From Desmonostoc vinosum HA7617-LM4 (GTDB lineage: Bacteria > Cyanobacteriota > Cyanobacteriia > Cyanobacteriales > Nostocaceae): a DNA stretch of 64,000 nt. This document shows, piece after piece, positions 45,029 to 54,147 of the stretch (position 1 is its first letter; every line of letters begins with the position of its first letter). The position numbers and the translations under genes are program-made. The notes under the pieces were generated by a model, which had not been told where the DNA came from, searched no databases, and saw only the letters and a program-made list of their open reading frames with translations. The DNA lies in NCBI GenBank assembly GCA_019359515.1, contig JAHHHC010000005.1, positions 1-64,000 on the forward strand, given 5' to 3'.

Positions 45029-46318
45029 ATGAACAGATTTAGACGCTTCCAGTTAAGTAAGCCATTTGTTGTCACAATTGTCTTTAGCATCTCATTGTTA
45101 CTGCTGGTGTGGTTTGGTTCTTCATTGCTGCCAACGTTGGCGAAATCGGAGACTAGAGTTTTTAATGAAGTTTGGCAAACGGTAAATGACAACTTTTACG
45201 ACGCTAAGTTTAACGGCGTAGACTGGAAAGCTATGCGGCAGAAGTATCAACCGCAGGTAGAGAAAGCCAAGTCTAATCAAGAAGTTGCTAGCGTGATTAA
45301 TCAGATGCTTGCAGAATTGCGGACTTCTCATACTCGCTTTTATACTCAAAATGAATCAGCGTATTATCAACTTTTGGGAATTTTTCAACCCTTGAGTGGG
45401 GAATTAAAACAGCGGTTCCAAAAAGTTTTTCCGAAGGGCAAAATTGAATACACTAGCATTGGTGTATTTACTAAAGATATCAACGGCAAGACCTTCGTGA
45501 GCGCTATTCTTGATGATAGTCCAGCGGCTAAAGCTGGCTTGAAGGTAGGAGACCAATTAGTGAGCATTGATGGTTCTCCGTATCAACAAATACAATCTTT
45601 TCAGGATAAAGCAGGGAAAACAGTTAAACTACTGATTCAACGATCACCTAATTCTAACACTCAGCAAGAAATAGCGATCGCCCCCAAAATCTTTGACGCT
45701 ACTACAATGTTTCTAGATGCTCAAAAAGCCAGTACCCAAGTAATTGAACAGCAAGGTACAAAAATTGGCTATGTTCATATTTGGTCATATGCTGGTCAAC
45801 AATATCAACAGCAACTTGAGCAAGACTTATTTTATGGTCGTCTGAGAAATGCCGAGGGGTTAGTTTTAGATTTGCGTGAGGGATGGGGTGGTGCGTCTCC
45901 CAATTATCTCAATATATACACTGCTGAAGGCCCAAGTATCACCAGTATTAGACGCGATGGTCAGCCAAGAACGGTAAATTATCAGTGGAAGAAACCAGTA
46001 GTGATGGTGGTGAATGAAGGTAGTCGGAGTGGCAAAGAAATTTTAGCCTATGGTTTTCAACAATATAAAATAGGGCCAGTAGTTGGTTTCAAAACACCAG
46101 GAGCTGTGGTTGCTGGTAGTCCTTTTTTGATGGAAGATGGTAGTCTGCTTTATTTAGCCGTTGCAGATGTGTGGCTCAATGAGAAGCAGAGGTTAGAAGG
46201 AAAGGGCATCACACCAGATATTAACGTTCCGTTCTCCTTAGAATATGCAAATGGAGCTGATCCTCAAAAACAGCAAGCTATAGAAACTGTAATTAAGTCA
46301 CTCAAGCAGAGTTCGTAG
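45029..46318 (+). CDS. S41-family C-terminal processing peptidase
   Basis: A 429-residue protein with an N-terminal membrane anchor or signal (VVTIVFSISLLLLVWFGSSLL), a helical region, a PDZ domain around GVFTKDINGKTFVSAILDDS, and an S41 catalytic domain. The nucleophile Ser is expected in VVMVVNEGSRSGKEILAYGF, with the nearby Lys as the general base. This group acts in the periplasm or thylakoid lumen on C-termini of exported proteins. Upstream is a repeat-rich spacer, and it is divergent from nifB. No functional link to nif is apparent. Confidence 0.85.
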   Translation: MNRFRRFQLSKPFVVTIVFSISLLLLVWFGSSLLPTLAKSETRVFNEVWQTVNDNFYDAKFNGVDWKAMRQKYQPQVEKAKSNQEVASVINQMLAELRTSHTRFYTQNESAYYQLLGIFQPLSGELKQRFQKVFPKGKIEYTSIGVFTKDINGKTFVSAILDDSPAAKAGLKVGDQLVSIDGSPYQQIQSFQDKAGKTVKLLIQRSPNSNTQQEIAIAPKIFDATTMFLDAQKASTQVIEQQGTKIGYVHIWSYAGQQYQQQLEQDLFYGRLRNAEGLVLDLREGWGGASPNYLNIYTAEGPSITSIRRDGQPRTVNYQWKKPVVMVVNEGSRSGKEILAYGFQQYKIGPVVGFKTPGAVVAGSPFLMEDGSLLYLAVADVWLNEKQRLEGKGITPDINVPFSLEYANGADPQKQQAIETVIKSLKQSS

Positions 46319-46367
46319 TTAAGACTTTAGTCTTTGTCTTCAGCACTAAGGCATCAAGTAAAAATAA

Positions 46368-46411
46368 GTAGTGCGGGCATCTTGCTCGCGCGGGCAAGAT
46401 GCCCGCACTAC
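46368..46411. terminator. Strong REP-like hairpin after the S41 gene
   Basis: An 18-bp perfect stem (46368-46385 with 46394-46411) and 8-nt loop. The GGGCAAGATGCCC core is shared with the 70-bp repeats at 4233 and 9054. It probably acts as a terminator for the peptidase gene and belongs to a dispersed palindrome family. Confidence 0.75.
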
Positions 46412-46550
46412 AAATATTAAATTGTTCAACTTATTTTTACACGAATCCTAAAGTGCTTACTACCAACATTCAATGCGATCGCTAAACTAAAGTTATAACC
46501 AAAAATCAGCTTTCAAGTTCCGTTAAAAACAGGGTAGTAGGAGGAATGCT

Positions 46551-47495
46551 ATGAAAGCAGTAATTATCCGACGGTATGGGCTTCCTGAAGTTTTGCAATA
46601 TGAAGATTGGTCGCCACCATCTATTAAACCAATGCACTTACTAGTGAAAGTTCATGCCAGTAGTGTAAATCCCATCGATTGGAAAATTCGTAAGGGAATG
46701 TTGAGTTTAATTACAGGCAATAGATTCCCGATGATTTTGGGGTTTGATCTGGCGGGGGAAGTCGTGGCGGTTGGTTCTGGTGTCACAGATTTTGAAGTCG
46801 GAGATGCTATTTATGGTGGTACTGGCTTCCCTGGTGGGGCATATGCTGAATTTGCCACTGTTCCTGCTGGCATAGTGGCTGCCAAACCAACAAACTTGAG
46901 TTATGAGGAAGCGGCTACCGTACCTTTAGCGGCACTCACAGCACTGCAAGGCTTGCGAGACCAAGGTAATATCAAATCGGGGCAAGCGGTTTTAATTAAT
47001 GGTGCTGCGGGTGGTGTAGGGATTTTTGCAGTGCAAATTGCTAAGACTTTAGGGGCAGATGTGACGGGAGTTTGCAGTACTAAAAATCTGGATTTGGTGA
47101 AATCTTTGGGTGCAGACCGCGTTATTGATTATACCCAACAAGACTTTACCGAAGGTGTATTACAGTACGATATTATTTTTGATGCGGTTGGAAAAAAATC
47201 ATTTTCTCGCAGCAAAAGAGTCTTAAAATCGGATGGGGTTTATGTCACTACATTGCCCAACCCAGAAGTATTAGTGCAGAGTTTATTAACAGCGTTTATT
47301 CCTGGTCAAAAAGCAAAAGTTTTCTTTGAAAAGCCCAATACTCAAGACTTGCTTTACCTGAAAAATTTGATTGAAACGGGTAAAATTCGTCCAGTGATTG
47401 ACCGCACCTATCCCTTACAAGAACTAGCTGCGGCTCATGCTTATAGCGAAAGCGAGCGGGCTGTTGGTAAGATTGCGATCGCAATTACCAGTTAA
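46551..47495 (+). CDS. MDR-family NAD(P)-dependent dehydrogenase/quinone reductase
   Basis: A 314-residue medium-chain dehydrogenase of the quinone-oxidoreductase type without the zinc ligands of classical ADH. GroES-like N-terminus (MKAVIIRRYGLPEVLQYEDW), the GLPGGAYAEFA-like segment FPGGAYAEFATVP, and the nucleotide-binding motif NGAAGGVGIFAVQIAK. The ATG at 46551 follows an AGGAGG. It stands alone. The substrate is unknown; reduction of quinones or enals is typical. Confidence 0.87.
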   Translation: MKAVIIRRYGLPEVLQYEDWSPPSIKPMHLLVKVHASSVNPIDWKIRKGMLSLITGNRFPMILGFDLAGEVVAVGSGVTDFEVGDAIYGGTGFPGGAYAEFATVPAGIVAAKPTNLSYEEAATVPLAALTALQGLRDQGNIKSGQAVLINGAAGGVGIFAVQIAKTLGADVTGVCSTKNLDLVKSLGADRVIDYTQQDFTEGVLQYDIIFDAVGKKSFSRSKRVLKSDGVYVTTLPNPEVLVQSLLTAFIPGQKAKVFFEKPNTQDLLYLKNLIETGKIRPVIDRTYPLQELAAAHAYSESERAVGKIAIAITS

Positions 47496-47914
47496 TCAAT
47501 AAACTCTGGGCGTTGCTAATTGAGGGGATGAATTTTGTTTCCCGCAAAGACGCGAAAATCAATTTTTAGCGAACACAACAAAGGCTAAATTAAATCTTAC
47601 CTAGATTGCCGGGTTTCGACACTTCGACAAAGCTTAGTGACCACTCCGCTCAACCCTCGTATTCTTAGAGTCGAGCATTGAGCGAAGTCGAAATGCGTCT
47701 TACAAATGATTGCAACTTCCTACTTATGCGAATCTTGAGTAAGAAAATCTCACGCAGAGGCGCTCTAGGCGCAGAGAAAAAACTGTAAGATGACACTACA
47801 TTTATCCAAAGTTCAGTAATTTGTGTAGAGGATGTGCGATCGCTCTTACTAAAGGGAATTCTATACTTAGCAACTATTGCTACATAAATTTAGAGTTACT
47901 GAGGTAATTATACG
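47496..47914. other. Intergenic with short inverted repeats
   Basis: About 420 bp without a gene. Contains GAGCGAAGTCGAAA-type units in both orientations (47613-47695), the same motif seen near 12025 and 24375. Confidence 0.5.
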
Positions 47915-48391
47915 ATGGCATATCAAAATATTACAGCCTCTCTTTCCCCTCAAGAGATCCAAGAAATTAAAACAGCACTTCAGACAATCCAAAAAAGGCT
48001 ACCATTTTTGATTACTCTCAGTACGCAAGAACGGCGCAAGTTAATTAAAATGGGTGATAAAAGTCTAGCCTTTGTAAATAATAGTGTCACTGCTGCTCAG
48101 TCGAACCGAGAAATATTACCAGCTAGCTTTGATGTTGATGAACTTGTCCGAGATTATCAGTTAGCGATCGCACTCACCGAACTTTTAACCTCAATGCGAC
48201 AACTCACGGAACAAGTAGATGATACCCTACTAGCAGTCGGTAGTGAAGCGATGAGCAGCAGCTTGACAGTTTATGATTATGTCAAGACAGCAGCGAAAAA
48301 AACACCAGGACTAAAAACTCTTGCTCAACAGTTAGGCGATCGTTTTAAAGCTATCAAAGGTAGACCAACTAAAATTGCATCTGGTTCTTGA
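47915..48391 (+). CDS. Hypothetical helical protein
   Basis: A 158-residue soluble, mostly helical protein (ASLSPQEIQEIKTALQTIQ and the SVTAAQSNREILPASFDVDE linker). I recognise no domain. The ATG at 47915 is preceded by GAGG. Its last codons lie 11 nt before the 21-bp tandem repeat array. It resembles conserved proteins common in filamentous cyanobacteria, but I cannot give a function. Confidence 0.72.
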   Translation: MAYQNITASLSPQEIQEIKTALQTIQKRLPFLITLSTQERRKLIKMGDKSLAFVNNSVTAAQSNREILPASFDVDELVRDYQLAIALTELLTSMRQLTEQVDDTLLAVGSEAMSSSLTVYDYVKTAAKKTPGLKTLAQQLGDRFKAIKGRPTKIASGS

Positions 48392-48401
48392 TATATTTAT
48401 A

Positions 48402-48653
48402 CTCATTAATGAGTCTTGGAACCTCATTAATGAGTCTTTGATACTCATTAATGAGTCTTGGAACCTCATTAATGAGTCTTTGATACTTATTAATGAGTCT
48501 TTGATACTTATTAATGAGTCTTTGATACTTATTAATGAGTCTTGGAACCTCATTAAACAGTCTTTGATACTCATTAATGAGTCTTGGAACCTCATTAAAC
48601 AGTCTTTGATACTTATTAATGAGTCTTGGAACCTCATTAAACAGTCTTTGATA
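48402..48653. repeat. Tandem repeat, 12 units of 21 bp
   Basis: Twelve contiguous units, two alternating types: CTCATTAATGAGTCTTGGAAC and CTCATTAATGAGTCTTTGATA, with CTTATT and TTAAACAG variants. Most units contain the palindrome ACTCATTAATGAGT. Because 21 is a multiple of three, one frame on each strand stays open (heptads such as INESWNL), but the array is probably not coding. It ends right before the gene at 48674. Confidence 0.95.
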
Positions 48654-48673
48654 CTCATTTATACGTGAATACT

Positions 48674-48958
48674 ATGAAACCTGAAGCATTAAAGAAGCGA
48701 TTAGATAGAAATCGTCCCATGACAACGATCATAATTCGCATTCCTGAAGATGTGATTGAAGATTTGAAGCGAATTGCACCATTGCTTGGTTTTTCTGGGT
48801 ATCAACCCCTAGTACGTGCCTATATTGGACAAGGGCTTCGCACAGACTTGGAACGTTTAGAGGGAGATACAGTGTCTGCGTTGATTGCCAGCTTAAAGCG
48901 TCACGGTGTAAGTGATGAAGTGATTCAAGAGGCGCTGGGTGAAATCAATCGACGTTAG
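48674..48958 (+). CDS. Ribbon-helix-helix antitoxin-like protein
   Basis: A protein of 94 residues (97 from a GTG at 48665). The segment RPMTTIIIRIPEDVIEDLKRIAPL has the strand-helix pattern of ribbon-helix-helix DNA-binding proteins, as in BrnA/CopG-like antitoxins. No toxin gene is adjacent. The tandem repeat ends about 10-20 nt before it, so the palindromic units could be binding sites; that is only a guess. Confidence 0.65.
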   Translation: MKPEALKKRLDRNRPMTTIIIRIPEDVIEDLKRIAPLLGFSGYQPLVRAYIGQGLRTDLERLEGDTVSALIASLKRHGVSDEVIQEALGEINRR

Positions 48959-49535
48959 CCCAAGTTTTCAACGGAAGCTAACGCTCAGATTTTGCACTTT
49001 ATCATTAGTCATTTGTCAAAAGCTTTTACAAAGGACAAATGACAAAAAACAAATGACTAATTATGAACTATATATATGATGTGGAAACGTATATAGACAT
49101 ACAGACAACAAAACCTAAAACAAAATAAAGAAACAGGTTTTTTATCTATCGAAATAATAGAATAGCAATCGTAGCTGCATATACAGATATTTAATTTGTC
49201 GCTCCATTTACCTGCATTTTGTTAGCAGCTGAGTACAACTTAATATATCGTAAATATCTTGCCTAAATCGTTGCAAACTCTCACAGGCAAAGAATTGTAA
49301 AGTGAGTACAGAAATTCTTAACCTCTCCCCAAAAAATACTAGTACCCCTCTCGCAAAACACTAGCACCCCTACCCCAAAAGAAATTTTAAATTTCCCTTA
49401 AGTCAGGGTTTGAGGTGTATGAGTACAACCTTAATTAATCCAATAAATACAATCGACATTGGGTGTACTGTCCCCTTTTGAGCTGCCTGATATAAGCATA
49501 AAAATAGTATATGGCTCTTTAACCAGACAGCACCG
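48959..49535. promoter_or_regulatory. nifP upstream region
   Basis: No gene. It includes CATTTGTC/GACAAATG units near 49010-49050 and the three-site motif array at 49310-49371. Between the array and nifP lie about 165 bp of AT-rich DNA that should hold the promoter. Confidence 0.6.
49310..49371 (+). promoter_or_regulatory. Three 22-bp-phased motifs upstream of nifP (candidate CnfR/PatB sites)
   Basis: Sites start at 49310 (AGAAATTCTTAACCTC), 49332 (AAAAATACTAGTACCC) and 49354 (CAAAACACTAGCACCC), exactly 22 bp apart. They align with the array upstream of nifB, with the same order from weak to strong match and the same orientation to the gene. They lie about 165 bp before the nifP start. Confidence 0.7.
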
Positions 49536-50276
49536 ATGCAACAGTCCTTAAACAGTGTCAAAAATCCTCAAAAAATTACATCCCAGGTAAACACCCTACT
49601 CTCTGGCATTTTTTTTGAGCCATTATTGAGTGATTTTCGCATTATTTTTGAACGCGATCCAGCGGCACGTAATTGGCTAGAGGTGGTGTTTTGCTACCCT
49701 GGATTACACGCTCTGTGTTTGCATCGCCTTGCTCACTGGTTACACCGTCGAGGGGTGGGTTTCATCCCTCGCCTCATTTCTCACTGGGGGCGATTTCTCA
49801 CAGGAATTGAAATTCATCCGGGTGCAGAGATTGGTAAGGGCGTATTTATCGATCACGGCATGGGCGTTGTAATTGGTGAAACTGCGATCGTGGGGGACTA
49901 TACACTGATTTACCAAGGCGTCACCCTTGGCGGAACTGGCAAAGACAGTGGTAAGCGTCATCCCACATTGGGTAAAAACGTTGTGGTGGGTGCGGGTGCG
50001 AAAGTTTTGGGCAATATTCAAATTAGCGATCGCGTCCGTATTGGTGCAGGTTCAATTGTCCTGCGTGATGTTCCCCCTGATTGTACTGTCGTTGGCGTTC
50101 CCGGTCGCATTATTTCCCGTAAAGGGAGCGATTCACCCCTAGAACACGGAAAACTACCCGATGTCGAAGCCACCGTGATTCGCTCCCTGCTCGCACGCAT
50201 CGAGCAACTAGAAGAAAAACTGCAAAACCTTACAAGTCATTCCAAGCAGGAAGAACTTGCCATCAAGGAGCCTTAA
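49536..50276 (+). CDS. nifP: Serine O-acetyltransferase NifP (CysE-type)
   Basis: A 246-residue left-handed beta-helix acetyltransferase that makes O-acetylserine for cysteine synthesis. The family core is clear: [20 protein letters not shown] (catalytic His), the [22 protein letters not shown] hexapeptide repeats, and a flexible tail with a coiled coil. Gene order with nifVZT and the shared nifB-like upstream array support the nifP assignment: it would raise cysteine for NifS during nitrogenase synthesis. A housekeeping cysE may exist elsewhere. Confidence 0.88.
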   Translation: MQQSLNSVKNPQKITSQVNTLLSGIFFEPLLSDFRIIFERDPAARNWLEVVFCYPGLHALCLHRLAHWLHRRGVGFIPRLISHWGRFLTGIEIHPGAEIGKGVFIDHGMGVVIGETAIVGDYTLIYQGVTLGGTGKDSGKRHPTLGKNVVVGAGAKVLGNIQISDRVRIGAGSIVLRDVPPDCTVVGVPGRIISRKGSDSPLEHGKLPDVEATVIRSLLARIEQLEEKLQNLTSHSKQEELAIKEP

Positions 50277-50315
50277 TCAGTTCAGGCATTTTGAATTTTA
50301 GATTTTGAATTGCTT

Positions 50316-50558
50316 ATGTTACCACCCTGTAGTTCCGATCAAGTTTTGCAGATTCCGTTGAGCGATCGCTGGCGAATTTATCACCGTTTACAAGAGTTGA
50401 TGATTCCTTGTTCCTGCCATCCTGACGGTTCTTTGCGAGTGCAAGTAAATAGTCTGCTCACAGCAATTCTCATTCGTAGCACAGTCATGCAATTTCTCGC
50501 CTCTCGTCATGAATTAGTCAACTGGCTAGAGCGTTGCTGGCAATACAACGATGAGTAG
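50316..50558 (+). CDS. Asr1405/Asl0597 family small protein
   Basis: An 80-residue protein of a family I recall as Asr1405/Asl0597, found beside nifP/nifV in heterocystous cyanobacteria. Marks: IPLSDRWRIYHRLQELMIPCSC and the C-terminal WLERCW. It has three or four Cys and a helical fold. The ATG at 50316 is used; a TTG two codons upstream is less likely. The function is unknown. It lies 39 bp after nifP, probably the same operon. Confidence 0.78.
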   Translation: MLPPCSSDQVLQIPLSDRWRIYHRLQELMIPCSCHPDGSLRVQVNSLLTAILIRSTVMQFLASRHELVNWLERCWQYNDE

Positions 50559-50843
50559 TAAAACAATTTGCAATGCTTGTGCTTGTTTCGACTTTGCTCA
50601 ACAACCATTCCCCATTCCCAACCATGCACGAACCTCTTTGAAGTTTAGAATTTGAAGCTACTGTCCGCTAGCAAATTTTATTGCAAACTGAGATAGGTTA
50701 GTTTAACTTTGGGTTTTTCCCAGTTGGCTAAATCTGAAATTTTCCTGACATCCATCAACAATTAAAAAGGCGAAATCACCAAACAATATCTGGAGTTTCT
50801 AATTTTTAATTATCTCCTAGACCAAAAAATTAAAAGTCCAATT

Positions 50844-51041
50844 ATGGTAACTCGTAACAGCGATATGAAATTACTCAATTTTTTGCACAATGAACTTGAA
50901 CTTTCAAGTGCCGATATTGCTGTAGCATTGCGACACCGTGAGTTGGAAAATGGCCCTTTACCGATGCTCCTTTGGCAATATGGTCTAGTGAATCTAGAGC
51001 AGCTAGAGCGAATTTTTGATTGGCTAGCAGAACAAAGTTGA
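50844..51041 (+). CDS. DUF2949 family small protein
   Basis: A 65-residue cyanobacterial DUF2949 protein (LELSSADIAVALRHREL, PLPMLLWQYGLVNLEQLE). It is helical and soluble; the function is unknown. The ATG at 50844 is the natural start. It lies between the Asr1405-like gene and nifV, as in other Nostocales nif regions. Confidence 0.85.
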   Translation: MVTRNSDMKLLNFLHNELELSSADIAVALRHRELENGPLPMLLWQYGLVNLEQLERIFDWLAEQS

Positions 51042-51365
51042 TGAAGCTGTTAAGCATTGAAATTGCATATTCACTCAGAATTGGGAATGGTTGCTCAGCG
51101 AAGTCGAAGCATTGGGAATTGAGAATTGGGAATTGGGAATTGGGAATTGTCATTCGTCATGACGCTCGCGGACTCGCTACCGCTACGCTCTAAGCGTAGC
51201 TATGCCGCAGGCTTTACGTCATTCGTTATTGATTATTCTCCGCGTCTCCGCGTCTTTGCGTCTCCCTCATCCCCCTCATCTCCCTCATCTCCTCCCACTC
51301 CCTACCTACGCAAATAATTTCATTCATCAAGTCAGATTAATCTTGAAAAAAATGAGGACACTAAG
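51042..51365. repeat. Repeat-rich spacer before nifV
   Basis: Contains GAATTGG-type heptamer repeats (51105-51150), a GCTACGCTCTAAGCGTAGC hairpin (51182-51205) like parts of repeat copy C, and CCCTCATCTCC units (51263-51300). No gene. Confidence 0.7.
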
Positions 51366-51485
51366 ATGATTTCTACCTTAATTGCTGGCTTTGGTCTTTT
51401 ACTTTGTTCAGGACTTGTTAATAGCTATATCAGCTACTTACTAATCGAAGAGATCTCGAATGACAACAGTAAAAACAATTCCTAA
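51366..51485 (+). CDS. Small predicted membrane protein (39 residues)
   Basis: A 39-residue peptide that starts MISTLIAGFGLLLCSGLVNS and continues with YISYLLIEE and a short polar, Asn-rich tail. One transmembrane helix is likely. A GAGG lies 9 nt before the ATG at 51366. It is too short for standard gene finders. It lies 170 bp upstream of nifV on the same strand. I do not recognise it; the good ribosome-binding site and clean hydrophobic/polar split support a real gene. Confidence 0.5.
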   Translation: MISTLIAGFGLLLCSGLVNSYISYLLIEEISNDNSKNNS

Positions 51486-51655
51486 ATTATACCAGGTTTT
51501 GGTTTTCTGTCATACAGATGTAATGCTGCTAATGAGTAAATAATTAAGGATCATATATCCTGTATTATGAATTTTGATATTTTCAGCATTTACCATCATG
51601 AAGAATTGTAGAAAGAAAGGATATTAAGAATACTTCCACTGGAGGGATGGTTGCG

Positions 51656-52789
51656 ATGCACCAAATCATAATTAATGACACTACATTACGTGATGGCGAA
51701 CAAGCAGCAGGTGTTGCTTTTAACTTAGAAGAAAAAGTAGCGATCGCCCAGTTTCTTGATGCCATTGGTGTTCCTGAATTAGAAGTCGGTATTCCTGCCA
51801 TGGGTGAGGAAGAAACACGCGCAATCTCAGCAATTTCTAATTTAAATTTGCAAGCTAAACTCTTAGGCTGGAATCGTGCTGTCATCTCAGATATCAAAGC
51901 TTCCATAGCCTGCGGTTTGAAGCGTGTACATATTGCTATCCCTGTTTCTGGTATTCAAATTGCTGCCAAATTTCACGGTCAATGGCGGGTAAGTTTGCAG
52001 AAACTCAAAGACTGTATCAGTTTCGCAGTTGATAATGGTCTTTGGGTAGCAGTAGGCGGAGAAGATTCTTCTAGAGCAGATGAAAACTTTCTCTTGGATG
52101 TAGCGCTTTATGCTCAAGAATGGGGTGCATCGCGGTTTCGCTTCTGCGACACCGTGGGAGTTCTCGACCCCTTCACCACCTGTACAAAAGTCAAGCGCTT
52201 AGTATCAGCTTTATCAATTCCCTTAGAAATTCATACCCACAATGATTTTGGTTTAGCAACTGCCAACGCACTTGCAGGGATCAAAGCTGGAGCCTCATCA
52301 GTAAATACCACAGTCAACGGGTTAGGCGAAAGAGCTGGTAATGCAGCCTTAGAAGAAGTGGTGATGGCCATCAAACGCATCTACGGCGTTGATTTGGGTA
52401 TTGATACTCCCCGGTTGCTAGAACTGTCTCAATTAGTTGCCTCAGCATCAGGTTCTGACGTGCCACCTTGGAAAGCAATTGTTGGTGAAAATACCTTTGC
52501 TCACGAGTCTGGCATTCACGCACACGGCGTACTCCAAAACCCTATCACCTACGAACCATTTGCACCAGAAGAAGTAGGCTGGGAACGGCGTTTAGTAGTA
52601 GGTAAACATTCCGGTCGGCATTTGGTATCTAGTTTACTAGAACAACACGGCATCTTTTTAAACTCACAAGAAACCCAGTCTGTTTTAGATGCAGTCCGCC
52701 AACAGTCAGTAATCAAAAAACGTAACCTCACTACAGCAGAATTGTTGAATTTAGTACGAGAACAGAGGTACTCTCATGCAACGCGATGA
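51656..52789 (+). CDS. nifV: Homocitrate synthase NifV
   Basis: A 377-residue HMGL-like enzyme that condenses acetyl-CoA and 2-oxoglutarate to homocitrate, the organic ligand of FeMo-co. The N-terminal [16 protein letters not shown], the [16 protein letters not shown] metal-binding region and the [11 protein letters not shown] segment are typical. The start at 51656 is preferred because GGAGGG ends directly before the ATG at 51647, too close for that codon, but fits one three codons later. nifZ overlaps its end by 14 nt. The C-terminus is complete. Confidence 0.95.
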   Translation: MHQIIINDTTLRDGEQAAGVAFNLEEKVAIAQFLDAIGVPELEVGIPAMGEEETRAISAISNLNLQAKLLGWNRAVISDIKASIACGLKRVHIAIPVSGIQIAAKFHGQWRVSLQKLKDCISFAVDNGLWVAVGGEDSSRADENFLLDVALYAQEWGASRFRFCDTVGVLDPFTTCTKVKRLVSALSIPLEIHTHNDFGLATANALAGIKAGASSVNTTVNGLGERAGNAALEEVVMAIKRIYGVDLGIDTPRLLELSQLVASASGSDVPPWKAIVGENTFAHESGIHAHGVLQNPITYEPFAPEEVGWERRLVVGKHSGRHLVSSLLEQHGIFLNSQETQSVLDAVRQQSVIKKRNLTTAELLNLVREQRYSHATR

Positions 52790-53042
52790 ATTAGAACTGG
52801 ATTTGCCACCTGTTTTTGAAATTGGTCAAAAAGTACGAATTCGCAAACTGATTAAAAATGATGGCACATTTCCCGGTCAAGAAATTGGAGCAGTTCTAGC
52901 GAGAAAGGGAGATATCGGTTACGTAGCAAGTATCGGCACATTTTTACAGAATTCCTATATTTATGCCGTGCATTTCTTAGACACAGGGTTCGTCGTCGGT
53001 TGTCGGAAAAAAGAACTAGAATCTGTTGAGGAGACTTCATGA
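52776..53042 (+). CDS. nifZ: NifZ
   Basis: An 88-residue SH3-like NifZ domain protein ([20 protein letters not shown] and then [13 protein letters not shown]). NifZ helps P-cluster maturation of the MoFe protein. It overlaps nifV by 14 nt and nifT by 4 nt, so the three are translationally coupled. Confidence 0.93.
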   Translation: MQRDELELDLPPVFEIGQKVRIRKLIKNDGTFPGQEIGAVLARKGDIGYVASIGTFLQNSYIYAVHFLDTGFVVGCRKKELESVEETS

Positions 53043-53242
53043 AAGTAATGCTGCGTTTGAATGATGCTGGTACTTTAGTTGTTTACGTTGCTAAAAAAGA
53101 CCTTGAGGAAGAAGTAGTTAAACAAACAGATGGTAGTGAAGGGAAAATTCTCACTCTGGCAAATGGTTGGGAGTTGGAATTTCGAGATTTACCAGAACTA
53201 GCAAATTTACCGCAAACTGTAGAAGCTAAACGTCTGGTTTAA
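53039..53242 (+). CDS. nifT: NifT
   Basis: A 67-residue NifT/FixU-type beta-rich protein ([24 protein letters not shown]). Its precise role in nitrogen fixation is not known. Its ATG overlaps the nifZ stop by 4 nt. A hairpin terminator follows at 53265-53286, ending the nifVZT unit. Confidence 0.92.
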   Translation: MKVMLRLNDAGTLVVYVAKKDLEEEVVKQTDGSEGKILTLANGWELEFRDLPELANLPQTVEAKRLV

Positions 53243-53264
53243 ACAATTCGCAATTACGTTTAGT

Positions 53265-53286
53265 TAGGGGGATTTAAACCCCTTTT
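53265..53286 (+). terminator. Terminator of nifVZT
   Basis: AGGGGG / CCCCTTTT hairpin (GGGG, 8-nt loop GATTTAAA, CCCC) followed by TTTT, 23 nt after the nifT stop. Confidence 0.65.
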
Positions 53287-53372
53287 AGTCGCATAACAAG
53301 AGTAATGAGTTATGAGTTATGATGATTAATTCTTAACTCCTGACTCCTAATTTTTTATCATCAAAAATAACC

Positions 53373-53912
53373 ATGAGTGAAAAGTTTTTGACGTTATCAG
53401 AGTTGAATATTGAAGGACAATTCTTAGGTTTTGTTGATGACGAACCAGGAAAACGTAAATATCTACAAGTAGGAATTCCTTCGGGAAATGTGCAAGTTAA
53501 ACTACCTAAAGATTTGCGTCATTCTGTTGGTTTATCGTTAATACCTGGTGAACAAATTCGCGTTTGTGGTATTTGTAAAATCAATCCACATACAGGCGAA
53601 ACTAAACTCAAAGCTTATCGAGTTACATCTATTGGTGTTTGTCCAGCGCAAAATCTGCCGCCTCAACCCAAAGCCAAGATTATGGTATGTCAAAAATCTG
53701 GTTGTATGAAGCGTGGTGGTAAGGGACTATTATCAGAATTAGAAAAAACTTTGTGCGATCGCGGTTTATTAGACAAAGTTACTATTGAGCGCACCAGTTG
53801 CCAAAAATGTTGCAGCAGCGCTCCTAACTGTGTTTTACAACTTGGTAAAAAGAAATACAAAAATATTCATCCAGATGCGATCGCCTCACTGTTAGAAAAT
53901 CATCTAACTTAA
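53373..53912 (+). CDS. Thioredoxin-like [2Fe-2S] ferredoxin-domain protein
   Basis: A 179-residue protein. The N-terminal half is beta-rich (an OB-like region with VQVKLPKDLRHSVG). The C-terminal half is a thioredoxin-like [2Fe-2S] ferredoxin domain: KIMVCQKSGCMKRGG supplies the first Cys pair and TSCQKCCSSAPNC the second. Such proteins occur near nif genes in cyanobacteria; electron transfer is likely, the partner unknown. It has its own promoter after the nifVZT terminator and a terminator at 53941. Confidence 0.8.
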   Translation: MSEKFLTLSELNIEGQFLGFVDDEPGKRKYLQVGIPSGNVQVKLPKDLRHSVGLSLIPGEQIRVCGICKINPHTGETKLKAYRVTSIGVCPAQNLPPQPKAKIMVCQKSGCMKRGGKGLLSELEKTLCDRGLLDKVTIERTSCQKCCSSAPNCVLQLGKKKYKNIHPDAIASLLENHLT

Positions 53913-53940
53913 ATGACAAACATACTTATAACTTAATTTT

Positions 53941-53978
53941 ACAGGTGGAGGGAGTACGTTCCTGAACCACCTGTTTTT
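53941..53978 (+). terminator. Terminator after the ferredoxin-like gene
   Basis: Arms ACAGGTGG (53941-53948) and CCACCTGT (53967-53974) with a run of T following. It lies 28 nt after the stop of the gene ending at 53912. Confidence 0.8.
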
Positions 53979-54147
53979 AGTGTAATTTGGTTATCGCCGG
54001 AAATTGATTTTTCTACCCAATGAATTGGTGAATCTGCCACCTTTCCCTGATTTGTTACTCGATTTATCTAAGATATTTCCTGGATAATGCATTGATAAAC
54101 TGCATTGTTTGGTTGCCGTAAATTGGCTAACGCACCATCAGCAGCAA

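Noticed and set aside
48402-48653. 21-bp repeats as CRISPR or as a coding heptad-repeat protein
   Set aside because: No spacers, so not CRISPR. Frames are open on both strands only because 21 is divisible by three and the unit is palindromic; there is no ribosome-binding site at the putative starts.
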